Source: Branchinecta lynchi
Lineage: Eukaryota > Arthropoda > Branchiopoda > Anostraca > Branchinectidae
Direction of reading: 5' to 3'
Length of the DNA stretch: 64,000 nt
NCBI GenBank assembly: GCA_023053575.1
Contig: JAKZAP010000005.1
Span: 1,798,001 to 1,862,000 of the forward strand
Positions 56,518 to 64,000 of this stretch are shown here, one piece after another. Both the position numbers and the translations under genes were made by a program. The notes beneath the pieces are model-generated. The model did not search any database, was not told where the DNA came from, and saw nothing but the letters and a program-made list of their open reading frames with translations. How positions within the stretch are numbered: position 1 is the first letter of the stretch; each line of letters begins with the position of its first letter.

Positions 56518-56951
56518 CGAAAATCCACATCCGAAACACATACACCATGTCAGCCATCATGAAGAGTATAGTCGAGTGGCAAATGCAGAATGACTTTGCG
56601 AGGGCCTATTGTATTTCAAATTCAAAGTTCCTGCGAAGCGCTATTGAAGACTACATCAGACCCATCTTTCAACACGGAGATATCGTGCTGGAAATTGAAT
56701 GCGGCGCCAACAATGGATATATGTACCTGTCTAAGCTCTGTCAAGGATCCCGAGGTCCTTGCATCTTCTACCAGGGGAGTTGGCTGACACCAAACGAGTT
56801 CCAATTCGTCAGCGGACGAGAAACGGCGAAGGACTGGAAGAGGTCAATTCGCCACTGCGGAAAGAGTATGAAGCTGCTTCTCAATAAAGGGATCCTTTCA
56901 ACGCACCCGGTTGCATGCGACTGTGATGCTTGCCGTACTGCCACCAGGATT
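56518..56951 (+). CDS. SAND-domain protein, single recognisable exon
   Basis: SAND domains bind DNA in transcription regulators such as DEAF-1, GMEB and Sp100 (nucleus). From ATG at 56547 (good context CACC before it), 135 codons end at ATT|GTAAGT, donor at 56952. The domain spans about residues 48-129: LEIECGANNGYMYLSK, then CIFYQGSWLTPNEFQFVSG, the signature KDWKRSIRHCGKSM (95-108) and GILSTHPVACDCDACR. An acceptor CTGCCTCTAG ends at 56517; the frame is also open upstream without ATG. The N-terminal 47 residues match nothing I know. Downstream exons were not found, so this may be a small protein, a truncated gene, or one whose next exon lies beyond the window. Confidence 0.8.
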
Positions 56952-57450
56952 GTAAGTATCCGTATTTGTACCTCGTTTGTTCTTGCCCGTCTGTTTAATA
57001 TAGTAATCACACATTACGTACTCTATGTTTCGCCACTAAATAAAATAACACATAATACTAAATAAAATACCAAAGAAAAATACGCACCACGTACTACAAG
57101 TACGCAAAATTTTTGCTTGGCGTCTCTCTCCGAAGTTCAAACACGGGGTTATTATCAACATACAAAATAATAAACATAAACCCCACCAAAAAAATACATA
57201 AGATAAAGAGCTTTAAATGCTTGCGCAGACCATACACTAACTCAATTCGTGGTATGGATTTTAGTATTACGTTTAGTGCGTGCATATATTTTCTTTAGTT
57301 TCTTTTCTTTTTCTTTGTGTACTCCGCTTTTTCCCTTTTGTAAGCGGGCAAAAACATATTTAGTTCGCAGTCCGTTTTAGAAAATTAAAAAAAAAGAACA
57401 AAATAAATAACAGCTCCTACGAAGCTCCATGGTCCGTTACCATAGGGATG

Positions 57451-57451
<1 letters not shown>

Positions 57452-57486
<35 letters not shown>
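57452..57486. repeat. Poly-A tract, about 35 bases
   Basis: Long A run. It follows ordinary AT-rich sequence without a recognisable retroposed gene in front of it. Confidence 0.6.
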
Positions 57487-57489
<3 letters not shown>

Positions 57490-57775
57490 CCGAAAACATC
57501 AAAACAAAAAAATAAGAACTGAACACACCCGGAAGTATACGCCCAGGTCTACGATATACTCTGAACCTTACTGGGAAACGTCAGGCACTCTCCTACACTG
57601 AACGTGATGCCTGTGTAGCGAACAGCGATTTTGGAAATGGTTATTTCTTCTCACTGACACAAGGGTCTTTCACCATACTATCCCAATTTCTCGGCGAATG
57701 GTTTCAGCGCCACACCAGCCAGATAGTAGACAAAAGTGACCTGAAAGTAACTATAGTTAAAGACAGTCTGTGAAA

Positions 57776-58000
57776 GGCTCTGTGAATAATTCTGGTGTTC
57801 TTACGGATTCGCTTTCCGATAATCCTCCTCCTTTAATACTCTATATGAGTCCAAAATACGCCAGTGATCCTCAGGAAGAAGGAGTAAACGTGTCCGTAAC
57901 GACTCAGACTCAACGACTCAAATCCTGTGTCAAACGACCGCGGCGATCTTTCGAAGCAGCTGTGACACCGTTTCTTCATTTCTTCTGTAGGTATCCGGAG
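57776..58000 (+). CDS. Weak candidate exon downstream of the SAND exon
   Basis: The frame MSPKYASDPQEEGVNV followed by a basic patch CVKRPRRSF reads more like protein than repeat, is on the same strand as the SAND exon, and could be a later exon of it. No confident acceptor, donor or family match, so it stays a suggestion. Confidence 0.15.
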
Positions 58001-58489
58001 ATTCTGCATCGGCAGGGAGGGATATTCATCAAGAGTATACATTTGTGTGTATATTTAACCTTAGTATTTCTTTCTTTTTTATTTACTCCAGTTATTTTTC
58101 CTCTCTAATTTGTAATTTTCTCCACGCGCAGGGATTCTTGTAAAGCTTTTCCGGCTAGCCAACTTCCAGTATCACTTTCCAATCACATCGCGGATTCGCT
58201 TTCCGGAAAAATCACTTAGCTTTCCGACAATGGCGACACGGCGGTTTGGAAACTCCGCTAGTTTCTGCACCTGCTGTTTTCGGCAAAAACTCCCTTCGCT
58301 TCCCAGAGCTGTTATGGCGATTCACTAGTTTCGGAATCGGAAGCGAAACGAGTGGTTCTGGAGCGCGGACCCACGACGTGAATGGAAAGTTGAACGGCCG
58401 GAACCGCTTTCCGTGAATTCTGGTCCGCGGCTAAGTTTCGGTTTGCTTTTCGGAATGCGAATCGGTGAGAACGCCAGAATCTACCTTAA

Positions 58490-58775
58490 AGGACCTGTCT
58501 TACCTATAATACTAACGCAACCTACTTCCATAATCACTCCACATATTTCTAACCCGGAAACCCCAATTTCGTACGGTACATTCTAACCCCTCTAACAAAA
58601 CCACGCAGATTTTCTCTAAAATGCTTCTATGTTTTCGCTCAAGTCAACGGGTCTAGGTAAAGACTTAAAACAGCCAAAACCGTGGGTTATTTGTTGAAAG
58701 CACAGCCTATACTTTTAAAGTATTCGAATATTTGAAGATACTGTAAGTTAAAGAGTAAATAGTGAGAGGGGTCCT
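58490..58775. mobile_element. TTAA-flanked MITE (piggyBac-type target)
   Basis: TTAA at both borders (58486-58489, 58776-58779). Ends AGGACCTGTC and AGGACCCCTC are inverted. 286 bp, no frame. Related sequence is inside hAT-K (31880-32245 and its mirror) and at 17400-17847. The end motif is not the usual piggyBac CCY, so the class rests on the target site. Confidence 0.6.
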
Positions 58776-58802
58776 TTAACCAAGGTATGAACAATTTATT
58801 GA

Positions 58803-58890
58803 GTATTCTTTCAGCCAAAGCAGACGGCAAACCGTGTCTGGTGGCGCTAAACGCCAAACATGAATATATTTCATGAACCCTTGCAAGAAG
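58803..58890. mobile_element. Possible worn ribozyme-element remnant
   Basis: AGTATTCTTTCAGCC and AACCCTTGCAAGAAGG resemble the start and helix II of the ribozyme elements, but the core is unrecognisable. Confidence 0.25.
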
Positions 58891-58929
58891 GTTTATTAAC
58901 GGTTATGGTATGGATGAGAATCCCCCAAA

Positions 58930-59352
58930 GTGTCTTCGAGGAATCGGGGGTTTGTATTCGAGAATCTATCAAAAGTCTTCGACATTGTTTAAATGAAATA
59001 AGAACTCAAAAATGACACAAATGTATTCGAGAAAGATAAAACTACAAAAAGTAATCGAGAAAAGATAAAAAGTATTCGATAACGTTTTAAAAGTATTTGA
59101 CATTTAAACTGAAGTTAGGTACTCGAGAATAACATAAATATATTTGAGAATTTCATTTTTTAAATTCTCGAATGTATATCCTTGTCATGTCGATTACATT
59201 TGTGTCATTCTTGAGTTCTTATTTCAATTTAAATGTCAAGTATATTTTAGAAATTCTTGAATACTTTTTATCTTTTCTCGACTACTTTTAGTTGTTTCTC
59301 GAAAACCTAACAAAAATGTCGAAAACTTCTCGTCGATTCTCGAATACATTTT
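58930..59352. repeat. Foldback repeat rich in TTCGAGAA motifs
   Basis: AAATAAGAACTCAAAAATGA (58998) is mirrored by its near-complement TCATTCTTGAGTTCTTATTT (59207). Around both are many ATTCGAGAA/TTCTCGAAT copies, in opposite senses in the two arms. About 420 bases, imperfect. No coding frame. Confidence 0.65.
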
Positions 59353-59904
59353 CGACGTATTTAGCCTCAAATCAATTCCATACGTGGTTCTACAAATAGC
59401 GGTCACTCATTAGAAAAAAATGAACTTAGAGACGTTGCTTACCGAACTCACTGAAGCAAAGCCAAATTTGTCGTGGGAAAAAACAGGATTTGATTGACGG
59501 TCTGAAATACTACAATTTCTCGCCAATCGCCCGACTCGGGACGAAAATTGACAAAAATCGAAAAGACGTGCGCGTCAACTAAGCAAGTTTTTCGCTCTTT
59601 AGTATGAATCAGCCTTATAATTACATCTGGATAGGTTTCCGACGCAAATTGTTATCGATTAGGAAGTTCTCACGACTCTAAGCGATCTGTTTTTATTGAA
59701 ATAAGCTTTTAGTCAGGCTGTTATACCGTAATTAGATCAGACGACGATTGACTTGCTGGTCATTATGATTTAAGGACTCACGATGCTCGTAGTGACTCAA
59801 GTCCGTGGGTTAGGTTAGGGCAGAACGTAAGGTGTAAGGCAGAACATAGGTCCAATATGCTTACTCTTGACAGGCGCAAGCCGGGCATAGCTGGGACTAC
59901 TGTT

Positions 59905-62066
59905 TTTTTATTGTTGTTTTTTTCTAGTACCTCGATTTCAGCTTATTACTAGAAAGTGGTAAGGGTCTAGCCTGTGTGATTTTTACAGAAACTGTGGACC
60001 TTAGGCCGGATTGATGAATATGACCTTACATTTTGCAAAGCTCTCTTGCCTGGGGCGAAAAAGGATGGTTTTTGCATGTAATTGAGCCAGAGCCTACAGT
60101 CTGTGAAGTGAAGTGGAGTTGTAAAGCCTAGGTCAGAGCTGACTGTCCGAAATTATGCAGCCAAGCTTCCGTTTTATCAAACCGTGTTTCTGCTTTCGAG
60201 TTGAAAGCTCATTCTAACAGGCACGCAGACAGGCACCAGTTTTAATTGAAGATGGGCTAAAATCTATAATTGCTAAATATGTGCGGCAGTTCCCCGGCCC
60301 CTCAGCCAATATATTTTCTTTGAGTTCTAAATAGAAAAATTTACAGAATAAAAAGTGACATTTTCCTACATTTTCCTACAGAATCATTTGTTTCTACCCA
60401 TTTCTGTTCGTGATTTCAGCCCAGTTTATAATTTCATTTCTTACACTTGGGATTGAGGAAGAGAAATGACATTAGATGGGTCTCTTATAGTTTAAAAGTT
60501 CTCTCGTTGCTAGAGAAATTAGGGCTTGTGTTTTGCTTCTTTCTAAGCGGTGATATTAGAAAGTTGGCATATGGCAAGAAAGTCAACTTTTAAACTAATA
60601 CATATAGAATTTGTTTTTTGTTTTTTTTTCAGTGGCAATCGATAGACCTTGACTAGGTAATCAAAGCATATGCCATTTTTTTTTTTTTTACAAAAACCTT
60701 CATGAGATACAATAGTTTGAAAGTTTAGAGGGGTTGACAATTTCAGTGGTAAGGCTCACATTGAAACCAAAACTAGGCCGACCCCGATAGTGAGACAAGC
60801 AGGGGACTTTGTAAGCAACAATTGGCAGTTAAACCATAATCATTTTCGATGAGGGGTTTGCAACTTTTACTATTTGGTGTACCTAATAAATCCTATTATT
60901 TGTTTCACAAAAAAGCTTTTCTGGTGTATTTGATGGTAAGAACAATTTAGTCACCACCGACATGGGGAGAGTAAGAATCGGGTATTAGAAGGGTGCACTG
61001 AGGGGTTAGAAACTTATGCAAATTAATTCACGTTTTATTTGGTCTCCAACAGGTCTCCATATATCTGAGGGTAAGAACATTAGTCTCTTTGGTCTCACTG
61101 TCACGAAGTCTTTACGCAACGAATACAAATAGTAATGTAAGACGATAAAGTAGTTTCGAAATAATTTGTACAGTAGCATTTGTGGTATTTTGATCCTGAA
61201 AAGTTACGGATAGCTTTATCATACCAACTAGGTTATACAAGATAATGTTCCAAGTTTTCACCAACCACGATGTCTACGACTGAAACGGATAAAGTTAATC
61301 CGTCTGTAACGTCAATTTATTTCCTTTTTCCGACATTCTATTTTTTCCCAATGTCCAGGGGTTGACAACTTCAGTGGTAGGGTATATACTCTAATAAAAA
61401 TACTCGGAACGTGAGACATGTCAGGGACTTAAAATTAATAACCGGCTGTTAGCATAATCAGCTTCGGAGGTGAGGGGTTTCCAACTTGTCCGTGTACCTG
61501 TTTTGCTTCTGGTGTTTTTGATGATAAGAAAAGTTTGGTTCCATGTCTATCACGGCGAAAGGGACTTGGAAGCAAAAATCGATTACTATAGCATTGTGAT
61601 GTTCATGAGATGCTAGAATGGTCTATGGTGGTGGTCAATTCGAGAATTCAGTGTTTACGCAACGGATACAAACAATAATGCAAAACAATGGCATAGTTTC
61701 ACAATAATTAGAAAAGCATCTACAGTATTTTGATCCTGAAAAGTTACGGACTGCTTTATAATACCAACTGGCTATATAAGATAATATTCCAAGCTTTCAC
61801 CGGTCCGGATTTCTAAGATAGAAAAGGATAAAGTTCAATTGGCTGCAAAGTCAATTTAGTCCGCACATCCGATATTCTCTTTTTTCTTCAAACCCTGGGG
61901 TATAGCCATGTGACAACAGATTCTGTCTTCAGTTCAGAAACAAAAAAGTATTCTTGGAACATACCATTTTCAAAACCTCGATGGGTTGACAACTTCAGCA
62001 TTTCATACTCTCGCAACACTTTAGTCGGCGTAGCCGAACAAAGGTTGCTGCAACAGTTCACGTTGC
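59905..62066 (+). mobile_element. RepC, copy 5
   Basis: Starts near TTTTTTTCTAGTACCTCGAT, continues with GGTAAGGGTCTAGCCTG, TGGACCTTAGGCCGG and the GAGGGGTTTGCAAC blocks, and ends ACTCTCGCAACACTTTAGTC, CGGCGTAGCCGAAC, TTCACGTTGC. The first hairpin is lost. Confidence 0.6.
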
Positions 62067-62526
62067 TTAGGGAACGTAGGGATTTAGTTACTTTTCATTT
62101 TGAATTGCCATCATTAGAAATAGATAAAAAATACTTAAAGTTTAACTGAAAAGCGAACTTATTTTTGCCTCATTAGCTGAATCCACTGCATTATTTGGAT
62201 TGTGTTAATTTTGATTTTTTTCCTCTATTTCTCAAAATGACGTTCAGCGCAAAATTCTACTAAGTTGTGAATAGTTGTGATGTGGAAAACTTCAATCTCA
62301 ATACAAACGCGGCTTTTCAGTGACCAGTGATCAGCTCGTGGAAGGTAGCTCACTGAGTAAGCACTTCTTTTTCGTAAATCGTTTTCATCAAGCATAAAAC
62401 ACAGGTACAAGCGCATAAATGTACCACGAACAAAAAAAAAATTCCACTTCATGAAAACTGATTATTCGTGAATAGCGGAACAAAGAAGTAACGCGTTTTC
62501 ACCGGGTCTTCTAGCCTCTTTAAGTG

Positions 62527-63180
62527 AATAAGTGAGGGGTAATTAGATTGTCCTATCTCAGCCCTTTTCGGTTAAACTTTAAAGTTTAACTGAACAGGCA
62601 ACTTATTTTTACATCTTAGATTCAAATACATTGAATTATTACAACACCTATTGGGGATTTTCATTCTGTCCACAGTAGTCTTCAGTAGGGACGTTGGGAA
62701 TGTGGACGCTTTCCCATGGTGAATCCGTCCACAGTTCGCCCGCGAAAATCACTAAACTATCACTACACAAGACACCTCACTAGCTAACTAGTTTTTGGCA
62801 CTGCAGACTGCAGACACTTCTTTGTTTATTTGATACACAATTTATTTACTCGTTTGCTGCTGGTATTGTTGCCAAATGTTCCAGGCACCATAGAGATATC
62901 ACACAAACGGGAAGAGCGGCAAGCACAATGGGATAATCGATTATTTGGAAATATCAGAAAAACAAACTAACGCTTTTTCATCGGGTTTTCAAGAATATTT
63001 AAGCGAACAAGTGATGGGTAACTAGACTGTCGTATCCTAGCCCTTTTCGGTTAAACTTTAAGGGATTAACAAGTACGTCTCTTAGTCTGCCAAAGTTTAT
63101 CAACGTTTGCGCATAGTAGTGAATAAGTGAGGGGTAACTAGATTGTACTGTCTCAGCCCTTTTCGGTTAAACTTTAGGTT
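62527..63180. repeat. 62-bp module repeated three times
   Basis: AATAAGTGAGGGGTAA through CCCTTTTCGGTTAAACTTTA occurs at about 62527, 63003 and 63118. Another module (TTTAACTGAAAAGCGAACTT) occurs at 62141 and 62583. The rest of 62067-63233 holds no recognisable gene. Confidence 0.55.
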
Positions 63181-63233
63181 CATGAACGGAGACTGATTTA
63201 AATAAAATAACTCTATAAACGTGTACAGCTCAC

Positions 63234-64000
63234 ATAAGATAAGATAAGATAAGATAAGATTTAATTGCACAAAAAAGCCAAAAGGCCATGGCAACAAGAT
63301 AAACAAAACAAAAAAAGAACAAAGATCTATACCGTAACCTACTTACTATAGGCATAATTTTCGGTGTTGAAAAGCGACCCTGAGGAATCTTGCCAGCCTC
63401 CTCACATCACCAAACTGCCGGCTACCAATCATACTACACATCCATTCCTCATCGAACACCCTCACGCATTCTCCAAACACTTCATTCCTTAACTCTCTTA
63501 ATTCTTCACATTCACGCATGACATGCACCACACTTTCATTCTCATCTCCACACATTGGACAGGAGAAATACTGACCAGAACGTTCGGAAGAACTTCCAAT
63601 ATATGTTCTTCTTCTCCCAAGCAGTAAACAATCTGCCCTGAGACACCACACCAACTTTACTTCCTCCTTTTTTAAAAACACCTTGAAAAATATTTCCTCC
63701 CCCCACACCTCTTTAGCCTTTGCATAATACCTCAATGAATGTGACAGATCCTTTGCAACCTGCCAACTCTGAATTTCTTGGTCTAAAAGCCTAGCCTCCA
63801 CCTCTTTTTTTATTTTTCCCAATTGCAAACCAGGACCTACGCCATCATTCCACCACATTGACAATCCACAACCATCTAAAATACATCTTATTTCTGAAGA
63901 CCACGAATCTATTCTAGTATCTAAAATACTTTCTTTATAAGCCGCCTTGAGGATCCTTACTCTCGGCAGCATCAAAATCTTTTCCCAAAAACCTATCATA
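63234..64000 (-). mobile_element. LINE 3' end, second copy, runs off the window
   Basis: An AAGAT tail of about six units (63235-63261), a 3' UTR, then a minus-strand ORF2 C-terminus (stop side 63346, open to 63999). It has IGFWEKILMLPRVRILKAAY and CPMCGDENESVVHVMRECEE, clearly related to 13759-14741 but a different subfamily. The frame is intact as far as visible, 217 residues, and continues past the window edge. Confidence 0.8.

Overview
This is a stretch of an animal nuclear genome, most likely an arthropod and probably an insect. The evidence is small exons with GT-AG introns, one conserved eukaryotic housekeeping gene, one SAND-domain exon, and a dense layer of transposable elements. There are no operons, Shine-Dalgarno sites or bacterial genes. 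The species cannot be fixed from the sequence; a sap-feeding hemipteran is only a guess.

Two genes can be supported. (1) 9721-21976, plus strand: a complete five-exon gene for the beta subunit of the signal recognition particle receptor (SRPRB). All four introns have GT-AG ends and compatible phases and give a 256-residue small GTPase with an N-terminal membrane anchor. (2) 56518-56951, plus strand: one exon coding a SAND DNA-binding domain of the DEAF-1/GMEB type, followed by a strong splice donor. The rest of that gene is not recognisable here. Almost all other reading frames are chance frames inside repeats.

Layout. 1-2106: no gene. 2107-6556: a long decayed repeat (RepC) holding a LINE fragment, a tandem repeat and a HelB element. 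7034-9185: two hAT-type MITEs. 9721-21976: SRPRB, whose introns contain at least ten nested insertions. 22264-30045: HelA satellite element, RepC, HelB and hAT copies, plus a tRNA-like sequence. 31349-40960: a 9.6-kb nest of three hAT-like elements inside each other, each with a perfect 8-bp target duplication, the innermost also holding a HelA fragment and RepC. 41697-45680: a TA-flanked MITE, Penelope-like ribozyme elements and a spaced inverted array of CGTCA motifs. 45890-49614: HelA-related debris, a hAT MITE and a possible promoter. 49615-53428: a second copy of the outer hAT-like element with a HelB inserted in it. 54215-55925: HelB remnant, two ribozyme elements and MITEs. 56518-56951: SAND exon. 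58490-62066: TTAA-flanked MITE, a foldback and RepC. 63234-64000: 3' end of a second LINE.

The most interesting content is a set of about a dozen copies of a motif that fits the hammerhead ribozyme core (CTGANGA, a 7-bp helix II, then GAAA). They lie in short inverted-repeat elements with 10-13 bp target duplications. Helix I shows compensatory changes between copies (AAGC/GCTT, GAGC/GCTC, CAGC/GCTG). This matches the minimal hammerheads known from Penelope-like retroelements. Second are two satellite-bearing families, HelA and HelB. Both end in CTTGTT, carry ~140-bp tandem units, and insert into T tracts without target duplication, as a filled site beside an empty site shows.
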